Counted from the stretch's first letter, positions 17,208-27,038 are shown. The stretch: DNA of 64,000 nucleotides from Caccoplasma_A sp045587545 (GCA_045587545.1 JAZNCN010000026.1:1-64000); one strand, 5' to 3'. Program-made: numbers and translations. Notes: generated by a model from the sequence alone, not told the origin.

Positions 17208-19066
17208 GAAAAGATTACAATCTTGAAAAACGAAAATATATAATTGGTGGAATTGTTGTTACAATTGCACTTATATATATTATACGCCTATTTATGCTAC
17301 AGGTGGTAGATACTGACTATCGCCGTCATGCTGAAGGAAATGCGTTTTTAAGAAAAACTCAATACCCTTCAAGAGGATTAATATATGACCGAGAAGGACG
17401 CCTTGTCGTATATAATCAGCCTGCTTATGATGTAATGATGATACCCCGAGAGGTTAAAGATTTTGATACATTGGCATTTTGTCAGGCAATAGATATAACC
17501 AAAGAGGAGTTTGACACACGCGTTGCCCGAATGAAGGACAGGCGATATAATCCGGGCTATTCATCATATACGCCTCAGGTTCTGATATCTCAGATGTCGG
17601 CCGAAGAGTATGGCCGATTACAAGAGGTATTGTATAAATTCTCCGGGATATACGTTCAGAATAGAATTATACGACAATACAACTACGATATAGCGGGCTC
17701 ATTATTAGGAAACATCAGAGAGGTATCGGCTACCGATATTGCAAATGATGCCTACTACAAAGCCGGCGATTATACAGGTGATTTAGGAATAGAAAAATCG
17801 TACGAGAGATATTTAAGGGGAGAAAAAGGCGTAGAGATACTACTTCGTGATGCACGTGGTAGGATTAAAGGTGAGTATGAAGACGGAATATACAATGTTG
17901 CTCCTATATCCGGAAAAAATTTGACTCTATCAATTGATGCCGAGTTACAAGCATACGGAGAATATCTGATGCAAAATAAAATTGGAGCAATAGTAGCTAT
18001 TGAACCATCTACAGGAGAGATACTTGCATTGGTTTCTGCACCCACATACAAGCCCTCAACTCTTGTTGGACGAGAAAGAGGTAAAAACTATGCCAAACTT
18101 GTTTCAGATAAATACAAACCACTATACGACCGCACTATAATGGGAGTATATCCTCCGGGTTCTACATTTAAGCCAACGCAGTCGCTAATATTTTTACAAG
18201 AGGGAATAACTAATTTGAATACTTTATATCCCTGCTATGGTGGTTTTATATCGGGCAAATTAAAGGTTGGTTGTCATGCCCACCCTGCCCCCATTGCGAT
18301 GAAACCTGCATTGGCAACATCATGTAACGCATACTTCTGTTATGGATTTAAAGCGATGCTTGATAACAGAAAAAAATATGAGCGAACCGACGAAGCCTTT
18401 ACTCTTTGGAAAGATTATATCGTATCAATGGGATATGGATATAAATTAGGAATTGACCTGCCCGGAGAGAAACGAGGTTTTATACCAAATAGCGAATATT
18501 ACGATAAATATTACAGCAAAGGGCGTTGGCGTGCTCTTACAATAATATCTGTAGCTATAGGTCAGGGAGAGGTTCTTGCTACACCATTGCAAATTGCAAA
18601 CCTATCGGCAACCATAGCAAACAGAGGTTACTATTATACTCCTCATGTTGTAAAGGAGATACAAGATACAATTATTGACTCAACATATACAACCCCTCAT
18701 AAGACAATGGTTGATTCAAAACATTACGAAGATATTGTTGAGGGAATGAGAATGGCAGTAACAGAAGGAACATGTCGCATAGGAGAGATAGAGGGAACTG
18801 ACCTTTGCGGTAAAACAGGAACAGCACAAAACCCTCACGGACGAGACCACTCGGCTTTTATGGGATTTGCTCCTCGCAACAATCCTAAAATTGCCATAGC
18901 CGTTTATGTTGAGAATGCAGGATTTGGGGCAACCTATGCAGTACCCATAGGAAGCCTTATGATAGAGAAATACCTTAACGACACGATTGCCACAAACCGC
19001 AAAGATCTTGAAAAGCGAATGGCAACCTCAAATACAATAATATACAGTGGAGTCAAGAAACACTAA
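17204..19066 (+). CDS. mrdA: Penicillin-binding protein 2 (elongation transpeptidase)
   Basis: Cross-links new peptidoglycan during side-wall growth. The 620-residue protein has an N-terminal membrane anchor (about 12-33), a pedestal domain (about 45-230) and a transpeptidase domain with all three active-site motifs: Ser320 in STFK, SCN at 373-375 and KTG at 537-539. Normal length for the family. It overlaps the rodA start by 20 bases; PBP2 and RodA form the SEDS-bPBP synthase pair, so coupled translation makes sense. Confidence 0.96.
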   Translation: MRKDYNLEKRKYIIGGIVVTIALIYIIRLFMLQVVDTDYRRHAEGNAFLRKTQYPSRGLIYDREGRLVVYNQPAYDVMMIPREVKDFDTLAFCQAIDITKEEFDTRVARMKDRRYNPGYSSYTPQVLISQMSAEEYGRLQEVLYKFSGIYVQNRIIRQYNYDIAGSLLGNIREVSATDIANDAYYKAGDYTGDLGIEKSYERYLRGEKGVEILLRDARGRIKGEYEDGIYNVAPISGKNLTLSIDAELQAYGEYLMQNKIGAIVAIEPSTGEILALVSAPTYKPSTLVGRERGKNYAKLVSDKYKPLYDRTIMGVYPPGSTFKPTQSLIFLQEGITNLNTLYPCYGGFISGKLKVGCHAHPAPIAMKPALATSCNAYFCYGFKAMLDNRKKYERTDEAFTLWKDYIVSMGYGYKLGIDLPGEKRGFIPNSEYYDKYYSKGRWRALTIISVAIGQGEVLATPLQIANLSATIANRGYYYTPHVVKEIQDTIIDSTYTTPHKTMVDSKHYEDIVEGMRMAVTEGTCRIGEIEGTDLCGKTGTAQNPHGRDHSAFMGFAPRNNPKIAIAVYVENAGFGATYAVPIGSLMIEKYLNDTIATNRKDLEKRMATSNTIIYSGVKKH

Positions 19067-20495
19067 CATATTCGCACTGATAGACAAACCAACAGTGGTT
19101 ATATACCTACTCCTTGTTTTATGGGGGTGGTTCAGTATATATGCAGCAAGTTATAACTATGATGGCACTTCAATATTCAGCCTTGAAGGAAGAGCCGGCA
19201 AGCAATTGCTATGGATAGGGTGCGCCTGCATTGTGGCATTTGTTATAATGATGTTTGACACGCGGCTTTTAGAAGCATATGCCTATCCCATATATGCAGT
19301 AACAATATTAATTCTTATACTGACGATATTTATTGCACCAAACGTAAAAGGTTCTCACTCATGGATAGTTATGGGACCTGTCAGCATACAGCCTGCCGAG
19401 TTCTCTAAATTTGCCGTAGCACTCTGTTTAGCAAGGTTTATGAGTGCGTACAACTTTGTATTGAAACGTCCCGAAAATATGATACGGGCAATCCTTATTA
19501 TTGTTGTTCCACTACTTATAATAATTCTGCAAAAGGAGACAGGAACTGCTCTTGTTTATTTAGCTTTTGCATTGGTACTTTTCAGAGAGGGAATGTCGGG
19601 ACTGATTTTGCTTGCCGGTATAGGGTCAATTACATACTTTATATTGGCTCTGAAATATGCCGAAACCTATTGGGGAATAACTCCTGTTGGAGAGTTTTTG
19701 GTATTACTACTGACAAATATAGTATTGATAATAATGACTTCTTCAAAATATAACAAGAGAGGGGCTTTCAGAATTATGTTATATATTATACTTGCATGCG
19801 CTTCGGTAGCAGGTATAACAAATATATTTACACCTGTAAATTGGGCATACACCCTATACGCGGCAATTGCAATAAACAGCATATATACATTTATACTATC
19901 GTTAAAAGTAAATTCAGCAAAACTGTTACAACCTATAGCTGTTGCAATATTATCAATAATATTCCTTTTCTCGGTAAATTATATATTCAATTCGGTTCTG
20001 GAGCCACACCAACAAGCCCGAATAAAAGTATCGTTTGGAATGGAAGATGACCCTCGAGGCGCAGGATACAATGTAAACCAATCAAAAATAGCCATAGGCT
20101 CAGGAGGCTTCTTTGGGAAAGGTTATTTGGCAGGAACCCAAACTAAACTTAAATATGTTCCTGAGCAAGATACCGATTTTATATTCTGTACAGTAGGAGA
20201 AGAGTTGGGATTTTTAGGTTCAACAGCGTTGTTAATACTATACACAGCACTTATACTACGCATAATATATATATCAGAAAGACAGCGCGATGCTTTCGGA
20301 CGAATTTACGGTTATTGCGTTGCATCAATATTTACATTCCACCTTGCCATAAATGTTGGTATGGTATTGGGTATATCGCCCGTAATTGGTATTCCCCTAC
20401 CCTTCTTCTCATACGGAGGTTCATCGCTATGGGGCTTTACAATACTACTGTTTACGCTGTTACGAATTGACACTTCAAGGACAGGAAGAATATAA
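19047..20495 (+). CDS. rodA: SEDS peptidoglycan glycosyltransferase RodA
   Basis: Polymerises lipid II into glycan strands together with PBP2. 482 residues, clearly longer than the roughly 370 of E. coli RodA: an extra hydrophobic stretch of about 100 residues (about 205-315) is inserted in the middle before the conserved block. The SEDS signatures are intact: GSHSWIVMGPVSIQPAEFSK (about 105-125), QKETGTALVY, and near the end VGEELGF, GISPVIGIPLPFFSYGGSS. Long RodA forms occur in Bacteroidota, so the extra helices are probably lineage-typical rather than a fusion artefact. Confidence 0.93.
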   Translation: MESRNTNIFALIDKPTVVIYLLLVLWGWFSIYAASYNYDGTSIFSLEGRAGKQLLWIGCACIVAFVIMMFDTRLLEAYAYPIYAVTILILILTIFIAPNVKGSHSWIVMGPVSIQPAEFSKFAVALCLARFMSAYNFVLKRPENMIRAILIIVVPLLIIILQKETGTALVYLAFALVLFREGMSGLILLAGIGSITYFILALKYAETYWGITPVGEFLVLLLTNIVLIIMTSSKYNKRGAFRIMLYIILACASVAGITNIFTPVNWAYTLYAAIAINSIYTFILSLKVNSAKLLQPIAVAILSIIFLFSVNYIFNSVLEPHQQARIKVSFGMEDDPRGAGYNVNQSKIAIGSGGFFGKGYLAGTQTKLKYVPEQDTDFIFCTVGEELGFLGSTALLILYTALILRIIYISERQRDAFGRIYGYCVASIFTFHLAINVGMVLGISPVIGIPLPFFSYGGSSLWGFTILLFTLLRIDTSRTGRI

Positions 20496-20523
20496 TACGA
20501 TAATACTAAATCATAATGTATTT

Positions 20524-20553
20524 TTGATAATATATAAGTTTTTTATAACTTTG
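20524..20553 (+). promoter_or_regulatory. Strong promoter of the 6S-like RNA
   Basis: TTG at 20524-20526, 19-base spacer and TAACTTTG at 20546-20553 give one of the best consensus promoters in the window. It lies 50 bases after rodA stops and directs transcription into the structured RNA. Confidence 0.8.
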
Positions 20554-20556
20554 CAA

Positions 20557-20756
20557 CGACAATTAGAGATGTAATTGTCATACATATTATTAATAGCCTT
20601 ATCGTTCCGCAAATTACCACAATAGACCGAAAACGGCTATTTTAAAATCTTAGCAGGGGTGTGCTGTGTTTTAACAACTCAGTGCCTTACTCCATTGCTA
20701 AGATAGGGTGTGGTAACCCTGCGGAACGAGTGGATAGGCACTGCGTTCTTTTTTTT
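20557..20756 (+). ncRNA. ssrS: Candidate 6S RNA (Bacteroidales-type)
   Basis: An approximately 200-base RNA with its own promoter and a closing T-tract (20749-20756). A small 5' hairpin (GACAATTA/TAATTGTC) is followed by a long rod: CGTTCCGCA at 20603-20611 pairs perfectly with TGCGGAACG at 20720-20728, TTACCACA (20614-20621) with TGTGGTAA (20709-20716), and CTTAGCA (20649-20655) with TGCTAAG (20696-20702), topped by an apical stem. Between the second and third stems is a large asymmetric bubble, one side of which folds into a small hairpin (CCG AAAA CGG). A long closing stem, central bubble and apical stem is the 6S architecture, an RNA that binds RNA polymerase by mimicking an open promoter. 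The stretch 20496-20815 has no protein gene. Assignment is by structure only. Confidence 0.72.
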
Positions 20757-20815
20757 GTGCTTTGCCTACCTACTAAATTAAGGCAATATTGCACATAACT
20801 ATAAAACACAGTATT

Positions 20816-21910
20816 ATGAAAAAATTTTTATTTGTAGCATTTATGCTCGTATTTTCTACGGCATTACTGTCAGCAAAAAATGTTTCTGTTACAGTTTCAC
20901 CTGAAAATGCAATTGTTATGCAAAAAGGGAAAGTTATTCAACCCGTAACTCCCGGAGTGTATAGTCTGACTGTTGGTTTGAAAGAGGTGGTTTACGCAGT
21001 TCAAGCAGATGGTTATGATTCAGAACAGTTTATCTTAAACTTAAAATCTCCAGCTGCAATGCAGGTTAAATTAAAACCAAATCGCAAACAAGTATCTTTT
21101 AGTGCTGATCCTAAAACAGCAACTATTTACGTAGATGGCAGAGAATTAGGAAAAGGTGTTGTTGATTTCTCAATTAATAAAAACGAGACTAAAACTGTAA
21201 AAGTGGAACAAGATGGTTACGACACCTATATTAAGCAAGTAGGATTCAATGACCAATCAGATATCAAAATGTCTTATAACGTCACTATGGAACAAAACCG
21301 TCGTGAAGTTAATATTTTGGTAGATGCTCCCGCTGCTGAATTCTGGTTAAATGGTCTGCTTGTTGGTAAAGGTAAAAACACTGCTACTATTACTCTACAT
21401 AAAGGACAAGATGCCGAATTAGTAATTAGAGCTGAAGGCTTCTTAGAGTATAGCAGAATTATGAAGTTCTCAGAAAATGTATCATCATACAATCTAACTC
21501 AAGATATGTCTGTTGACCCTGCCTACACAGCTTCAGAACCTGGAGCCGACATAGCTAACAAACGTACAGAGTTTACTGTTAAAAACACGATGACTCGCGA
21601 AGATGCTATTAAGAGAATGAAATATTATATTGGCGAAATATTTGAGACATACGAAGTAAACGACAATTATGCAGGCTGGTATCGTACAGTATGGAATGTA
21701 GAGGAATATCATGGCGGTCAATATATTCGTACTCGTGTTGAAATTAAAGAGATACCTGACAATGGAGATGGTCAATTGAAATTTAAGTTCTTAGTACAAA
21801 GTCAAAGAACAACTAAAGAACATGCTAAAGACGAAGATTACAAAGATTGGGATCGCGTATTAAAGAAATATGCAAAATTAGCAAGAGACTTACGTCACAT
21901 TGTAGAATAA
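20816..21910 (+). CDS. PEGA-like repeat protein, exported
   Basis: A 364-residue exported protein. The ATG at 20816 starts a good signal peptide (MKKFLFVAFMLVF...LLSAKN); an upstream in-frame start at 20789 is rejected because it would spoil the signal. Three successive beta-rich units of about 70 residues follow, each with the PEGA-like ending 'Y-Dxx/GY': QADGYDSEQF (about 64), EQDGYDTYIKQ (about 139) and RAEGFLEYSR (about 215), with GxxxGKG turns (VDGRELGKG, LNGLLVGKG). The last third (from about 250) is a different, charged domain. PEGA domains occur in surface and S-layer-like proteins; role unknown here. Confidence 0.7.
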   Translation: MKKFLFVAFMLVFSTALLSAKNVSVTVSPENAIVMQKGKVIQPVTPGVYSLTVGLKEVVYAVQADGYDSEQFILNLKSPAAMQVKLKPNRKQVSFSADPKTATIYVDGRELGKGVVDFSINKNETKTVKVEQDGYDTYIKQVGFNDQSDIKMSYNVTMEQNRREVNILVDAPAAEFWLNGLLVGKGKNTATITLHKGQDAELVIRAEGFLEYSRIMKFSENVSSYNLTQDMSVDPAYTASEPGADIANKRTEFTVKNTMTREDAIKRMKYYIGEIFETYEVNDNYAGWYRTVWNVEEYHGGQYIRTRVEIKEIPDNGDGQLKFKFLVQSQRTTKEHAKDEDYKDWDRVLKKYAKLARDLRHIVE

Positions 21911-21928
21911 AAACCTAATTTAATAAGA

Positions 21929-21962
21929 AACAGGCTATGAAACTTCATAGTCTGTTTTTTGT
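21929..21962 (+). terminator. Terminator after the PEGA-like gene
   Basis: AACAGGCTATGAA pairs with TTCATAGTCTGTT (one G-T pair) followed by T6, 18 bases after the stop codon. Confidence 0.85.
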
Positions 21963-22091
21963 TCTTAAAGATATAAAAGTATTATCTCCATTTATATTAT
22001 AAATGCAGGCTATCTACCAATAGAACATATAGTCTGTTACAACTAAATTATAATTAAATACAGCAAACCCTATTTGATTGTATATTTGAGA

Positions 22092-22721
22092 CTATTTTAT
22101 ATTAGGATATTTTGCTTTAATGTCAGCCAATAACTTTTCAAGTTGTTCACGTGTGTATCTTTCAGTTTCAGGATATAGTTGCTCTTCGTGATAGAGAATC
22201 TCATCTATTGTCCATTTGAATTTTATAGGCTTTGCAGGCACTCCTACTGCTACACAATATGGTGGAATATCTTTACTTACCAAAGAACATGCTCCTATTG
22301 TAGCGCCTCTGCCAATTGTTACTCCTGAAAGTATAGTAACATTACGTCCTAACCAAACATCTGATTCAACAACTACATCTTTATCTAATCCTTTAGGTTT
22401 TTGATCTTCAGTAATTGTTGATGAAAAACGACCTAAAACCATTGCATGGTTTCCGGTTGTAACTCTCAACCCTTCAGAAGCCATACAATGTGCCTTCATT
22501 ATAAATTTTGCGTTTGTAACCATTATATCGGCATTACGCAAAAAATTATCTTCATATATATAGACATTTTCAGGATTACTTATTCTTAAAGGAGGCATCA
22601 ATGTTACATCGTCGGCTATATAGCCAAATCTACTTCTGCGACAATCCAAAAAATAATCACGAAACAGAAAATATACACCTCTTATTATAAAGTTATTCCT
22701 TAGTTTTTCTTTTAATCCCAT
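22092..22721 (-). CDS. Hexapeptide-repeat acyltransferase (last gene of polysaccharide cluster)
   Basis: A 209-residue left-handed beta-helix acetyltransferase of the maltose/galactoside/WbbJ type. Hexapeptide repeats are visible in the C-terminal half (DVWLGRNVTILSGVTIGRGATIGACSLVSKD, about 118-150, then VAVGVPAKPIKF). The presumed catalytic histidine lies in TGNHAMV. It probably O-acetylates a sugar of the surface polysaccharide. It is the most distal gene of the minus-strand cluster, separated from the WecG-like gene by 168 bases that contain only a weak CAGAG/CTCTG hairpin. Confidence 0.85.
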   Translation of the reverse strand: MGLKEKLRNNFIIRGVYFLFRDYFLDCRRSRFGYIADDVTLMPPLRISNPENVYIYEDNFLRNADIMVTNAKFIMKAHCMASEGLRVTTGNHAMVLGRFSSTITEDQKPKGLDKDVVVESDVWLGRNVTILSGVTIGRGATIGACSLVSKDIPPYCVAVGVPAKPIKFKWTIDEILYHEEQLYPETERYTREQLEKLLADIKAKYPNIK

Positions 22722-22889
22722 ATTGTCTAATATTATTACTTATCAACTAAAATAGTTCTATTTCCATAAAATAGCAAAACAAGAGAAACAGAGTTTATAA
22801 ATGGCTCTGAGTATCATTCTCAAAGAAGCAGATATAAGCTACCCAACATACTTATACTTAGCCTTATATACAATGTTAATTAATATTCT

Positions 22890-23606
22890 TTACTCCTTAC
22901 ATATATTATACAAAAACAGTATATTTCCTATTATATATCGTCTCCACATACGTTTAGGCTCTTTTAAAAGACGATATAACCACTCTAAGCTATGGCGTTG
23001 CCACCAAATAGGGGCGCGTTTTACTGTTCCGGCATAAAAATCAAATACCGCACCTATTGTTCCCACATGACAAGATATATCTAATTTATCCCAATTATCA
23101 TATACCCACTTCTCTTGTTTTGGTGCCGTCATTCCAATCCACAAAAGATCGGGCTTTGCCTGATTTATTTGAGATATAATCTCTTTGTTATCTTCATCAG
23201 AAAATTGAGGTTTATAGGGAGGTGAATAGGTTCTAACTACGATATTCGGATAATCTTTTGATGCTCGTTCTTTGATAAGTGATAGAACCTCATTGGTACT
23301 TCCCATAAAAAAGCAGACTCCTCCGCCATTTTTGCTCAAACGCTCCATCTCAAGAATAAACAAATCCCAACCCGCTATACGCTCAATCGGACGCGATTTT
23401 GCTTTTAATAATTTACAAGCCTTTACAATGCTTGCCCCATCAGGAATTAAGACATCGCAATTTTTAAGAGCTTCAGCAAAGAGTGTATCCTTTAATGCAG
23501 TATTATAGCTATGTGCATTAATAGTGTTTATCATCTTTTTTCCTTGGGGCAAAACTGACAACACCTCTCTGCTCTCAACAATATTCAACTCTTTTAATCG
23601 CAACAT
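22890..23606 (-). CDS. WecG/TagA/CpsF family glycosyltransferase (GT26)
   Basis: Transfers a sugar, often N-acetylmannosamine or its acid, to an undecaprenyl-linked GlcNAc early in polysaccharide or teichoic-acid assembly. 238 residues, full length. Family motifs: VLIPDGASIVKA (about 51-62), FFMGSTNEV, IGMTAPKQEKW, GAVFDFYAGTVKRAP and HSLEWLYRLLKEP. It overlaps nothing but begins 1 base after the preceding GT4 stop, so the two are cotranslated. If it uses the usual acceptor, an initiating WecA-like transferase is needed but is not in this window. Confidence 0.88.
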   Translation of the reverse strand: MLRLKELNIVESREVLSVLPQGKKMINTINAHSYNTALKDTLFAEALKNCDVLIPDGASIVKACKLLKAKSRPIERIAGWDLFILEMERLSKNGGGVCFFMGSTNEVLSLIKERASKDYPNIVVRTYSPPYKPQFSDEDNKEIISQINQAKPDLLWIGMTAPKQEKWVYDNWDKLDISCHVGTIGAVFDFYAGTVKRAPIWWQRHSLEWLYRLLKEPKRMWRRYIIGNILFLYNICKE

Positions 23607-23607
23607 A

Positions 23608-24675
23608 TTATGCCTTATTATATATATTATTCAATTGTTTTATATACTCATCAGGTGAGAACTTCAACTTTATTGTTTGATACGCCTCTTGAGAAAATTT
23701 ATTTAGTTTTTCTCTATTTCTATACAATTCACATACAGCATTGTATATTGAGACAGAGTCTTTTACCTCTATAAAAATTCCATTTTTACCATCTGTTACT
23801 ACATCTGGTATTGAACCTACAGCAGTTGTAACAGGTACAACACCTTGCGCCATACACTCTAAAAGCGACATTGGTAACCCCTCAAAAAACGAAGGTAATA
23901 CAAAAAGATCTAATTTATTTATAAATTCATCTTTTTTCTCTCCCGATACAACTCCGGTGTATGTAAAATCATCTGCCAAACTCTCTTTAAAGCGAGGTAT
24001 AAACTCATCTTGGATATCCTCTTTACCCGCCAACATCAGCTTAAATGGTATGTTATCTTTCTTTAAACTCTTGCACGCTTTTAGCAGGTACTCCATACCC
24101 TTCTCTTTTGTTATGCGACCCATATAACCTAATGTCAGCTCTCTTTTATTGTCGCACTCGCTTTTTATGGGATAATCCTTTATATCAACACAATTAGGGA
24201 GAACCGATATATTTTTTAACGCATAACGCTCTACTATTGCTCTACGCTCCATTTCGCTCAATGTTACAATGGGTGTTGTCTCGTTAAAGACCATTTTAAG
24301 CATTGTATTGAGATATGATGGTATCTTTTCAGAGGTAAGATATACACCGCCATGAAGATGTATAACTATTTTTCGTTTTTTGCGTTGTGCATATTTAATA
24401 AATGGCACATCGCGAATTATTGACGCCTTTGATAACGGGAAATTGTAATGGATAGTAGCATCAGGATATGCCGCTAATAATCTTCTCCACTCCTTAAACT
24501 TTTTTATAAGGGGAAATATTCGTCTGACACCTCCCAATTCGTTATCTTTTTTACCCTGCTCAAAATGTATATAGTTTTGAGATGGATTATTATTGATTAT
24601 GAATTGTGTTACCGACGATATACCACTCACATTTTGAGTGGTATCAAGCGATGGTGATACTACTATTACGTCCAT
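23608..24675 (-). CDS. Glycosyltransferase family 4
   Basis: 355-residue GT-B fold retaining glycosyltransferase. The N-terminal domain begins MDVIVVSPSLD; the C-terminal donor-binding domain shows LGYMGRITKEKGMEYLLKA and the E-x7-E motif in FFEGLPMSLLECMAQGVVPV. The missing classical GGI loop at the N-terminus is replaced by VSGISSVTQF. It acts on the cytoplasmic side on lipid-linked sugar; donor and linkage cannot be read. It lies between the flippase and the WecG-type gene. Confidence 0.88.
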   Translation of the reverse strand: MDVIVVSPSLDTTQNVSGISSVTQFIINNNPSQNYIHFEQGKKDNELGGVRRIFPLIKKFKEWRRLLAAYPDATIHYNFPLSKASIIRDVPFIKYAQRKKRKIVIHLHGGVYLTSEKIPSYLNTMLKMVFNETTPIVTLSEMERRAIVERYALKNISVLPNCVDIKDYPIKSECDNKRELTLGYMGRITKEKGMEYLLKACKSLKKDNIPFKLMLAGKEDIQDEFIPRFKESLADDFTYTGVVSGEKKDEFINKLDLFVLPSFFEGLPMSLLECMAQGVVPVTTAVGSIPDVVTDGKNGIFIEVKDSVSIYNAVCELYRNREKLNKFSQEAYQTIKLKFSPDEYIKQLNNIYNKA

Positions 24676-24762
24676 TACTTTTTATTTAAATTAAATCAGT
24701 TCTCATATTTATATTTCAAAGTATTGAAAACAAACTACATATTTATTCACTATAAATCACCT

Positions 24763-26217
24763 TTATTTAGAAGTAAACTTCTCTTTTATTAGCCGTTTTG
24801 TTAGATTAATCAAATTTTTAAAGTTTTTTTGTCTCCAAAATATTAACAATCCAAAAGAAATTCCAGCAATATTGACAAGCACCAAACGCAATATTACAGT
24901 GTGGTCTTGCATCAAAAATGCGACCAACGCCATTACTGCTATAATCAGCGCAAATCTAAAAAATATAGGCAATGTATCTTTAAATTGTTCGCCTACACTA
25001 TAATTTATTGGTTTTCCACAAAAATAGAGGTTTAAAAATAGTAAAACAATGGAGTATATGGTTAATCCTGAAACAAAAACATAGATATTATACCTTAGCG
25101 TTATAAATAGGATTATTATCATTATACTTCTACGGGCAATTTCTAACCATAGCACTGTTTTTGAATCACCCTTTACCATTAATATATTTTGATTAATAGA
25201 ATGAAGAGGAAATAATATTCCATTTATACCCATAAGAATAAAAAATGTTCCTGAAGTACGCCAAACCTTACTTCCCATAAACAGTTCAAACATATCTTGT
25301 GCACACCCTATTAATAACGACATTATAAATCCTACAAAGATTATAGTTATTGATATAATCTCTTTGTATGCTTTTTTTATATCTCCTGTCTCATTATTTA
25401 TTCTTGAAAGAATAGGATATGACACTGATTGTATAACTTGTGTGGTTGTTTGAGATGCCAAATTTTTTATTCTATCAGCTTGTGAAAAAAAGCCTAAATC
25501 TGTTGTGGAGTAACTTCTTCCTATGATAAGAGTATATATATTATTGAATATTGTACCTATCAATGTTGATAAAAGCAGATTTTTTGAGAATTTAAAATAC
25601 TTTTTAAAAGATGTTACAGAGAACTTTAAAAGAGGCACAAAATCGGTTGTTATCCACAACAGAAGAGCCTTAAATGCATATGTCAAAATATTCTGTGATA
25701 CCAATGCCCAAACATTGCGATATTTATATGCAATGAAAACAGATATTATACTTGATAGAAGAATTGATATTAATGCTATCAAACATATTTTTTTAAAACG
25801 TATTTCGCGTTGTAATTTTGAATATTGTACTATCGTTAAAGCATTTATCGGCAATACAAGGAATGTAACTTTACATACATCTATTAGCTGAGGCTCTTTA
25901 TAAAATTGAGCAATCAAACCCGAAGAATAGAATAGTAGAACATACAATATTAGCGAGACTACAAGATTAAAATATAGTATTGTAGAATAATCTATTCTTG
26001 TTACCTCTTTTTCTCTTATAATTGCCTGAGAAAAACCTGATTCAATAAAAACATTAGCCAATGTTGTAAAAACAATAACCATTCCGATTATTCCATAATC
26101 AGATGGTGTAAGAAAACGGGCAAAAATAAAAGTACTTAATAATTGTATGCCTGATACAGAAACAAGTTCAAGATATTTCCACAACGCATTATTTGCCAAT
26201 TGTTTTCCTCGACTCAT
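24763..26217 (-). CDS. wzx: Lipopolysaccharide/polysaccharide flippase (Wzx-type, MOP superfamily)
   Basis: Moves undecaprenyl-linked repeat units across the inner membrane. 484 residues with about 12-14 hydrophobic helices. The opening ANNALWKYLELVSVSGIQLLS, FLTPSDYGIIGMV and SGFSQAIIRE are characteristic of the PST/Wzx-C-type branch. It is preceded by an acyltransferase gene 5 bases upstream. Long runs of A and T in the codons are typical of transferred polysaccharide genes. Confidence 0.9.
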   Translation of the reverse strand: MSRGKQLANNALWKYLELVSVSGIQLLSTFIFARFLTPSDYGIIGMVIVFTTLANVFIESGFSQAIIREKEVTRIDYSTILYFNLVVSLILYVLLFYSSGLIAQFYKEPQLIDVCKVTFLVLPINALTIVQYSKLQREIRFKKICLIALISILLSSIISVFIAYKYRNVWALVSQNILTYAFKALLLWITTDFVPLLKFSVTSFKKYFKFSKNLLLSTLIGTIFNNIYTLIIGRSYSTTDLGFFSQADRIKNLASQTTTQVIQSVSYPILSRINNETGDIKKAYKEIISITIIFVGFIMSLLIGCAQDMFELFMGSKVWRTSGTFFILMGINGILFPLHSINQNILMVKGDSKTVLWLEIARRSIMIIILFITLRYNIYVFVSGLTIYSIVLLFLNLYFCGKPINYSVGEQFKDTLPIFFRFALIIAVMALVAFLMQDHTVILRLVLVNIAGISFGLLIFWRQKNFKNLINLTKRLIKEKFTSK

Positions 26218-26222
26218 ATTTA

Positions 26223-27011
26223 CTATTCATTAAATAATTTTGCTATTCTTTGTTCTTCATCAGGGAACCAACTATTACCCATAGTAATATGTTTTTTTAT
26301 TAATGTTGCAGGATTACCACTTATTAAGAGATTATCGCCATGCTCTGAATAGTCTCCACTTACTTTTGATACGCACGAAACAACCGAACCATTGGGGATT
26401 ACTGTTCCTTTACCTATTGTACATCGGTTTCCAACGAATACACTATCACCTATAACAATAGGTTTTATTCGTTGATAATATTTATCTTTTTCAATATTAT
26501 ATAAAAAATGGAAATCTGTATCAAACATTTGTCCCTCCCAAGACATTCTAAAGTCATCACCAATTGTAATTGATTTATAACAGAATACCTTAGTATAAAA
26601 TCCGAAAATTACTCGTTTCCCAACACTCAAACAGGCCTTAGGTGCTATATACATTTTTACACCCGGATGGATTTTCAGATTACCTTTTATTTTAAAAGTA
26701 CCTCTATTTGTGAAATAGATAGGAAGACAATTAGATTCATAATCGGGTATCCTTATCACTCCTATAGAGACCATACCCAAATGGACGGAATCGGTTAATT
26801 GAATATTACCAACTCTATTAATTTTCACATTATACGATATTACAATTGGTAATTTTATTGCCTGTTTAAATGGCAGTGCTTTAAAATTAAACCATATAGT
26901 TTTTAGCCAATTGATATGCCAAAAATATATTTTTACAAATCTTAAAGAGTATAGTTCGTCATAAGAGAACTTACTCTTTATATTGTTCTTTATATTTTTT
27001 ATAAAGTTCAT
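26223..27011 (-). CDS. Hexapeptide-repeat acyltransferase
   Basis: 262 residues. After a basic, hydrophobic N-terminal 60 residues, the protein becomes a left-handed beta-helix with hexapeptide turns: KGNLKIHPGVKMYIAPKACLSVGKRVIFG and IGDSVFVGNRCTIGKGTVIPNGSVV. A likely catalytic region is DTDFHFLYN. It probably transfers an acetyl group to a sugar of the repeat unit. It is 5 bases from the flippase gene, so clearly part of the cluster. Confidence 0.8.
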   Translation of the reverse strand: MNFIKNIKNNIKSKFSYDELYSLRFVKIYFWHINWLKTIWFNFKALPFKQAIKLPIVISYNVKINRVGNIQLTDSVHLGMVSIGVIRIPDYESNCLPIYFTNRGTFKIKGNLKIHPGVKMYIAPKACLSVGKRVIFGFYTKVFCYKSITIGDDFRMSWEGQMFDTDFHFLYNIEKDKYYQRIKPIVIGDSVFVGNRCTIGKGTVIPNGSVVSCVSKVSGDYSEHGDNLLISGNPATLIKKHITMGNSWFPDEEQRIAKLFNE

Positions 27012-27038
27012 TTTTATTTAAAATTTAGTTTATACTAT

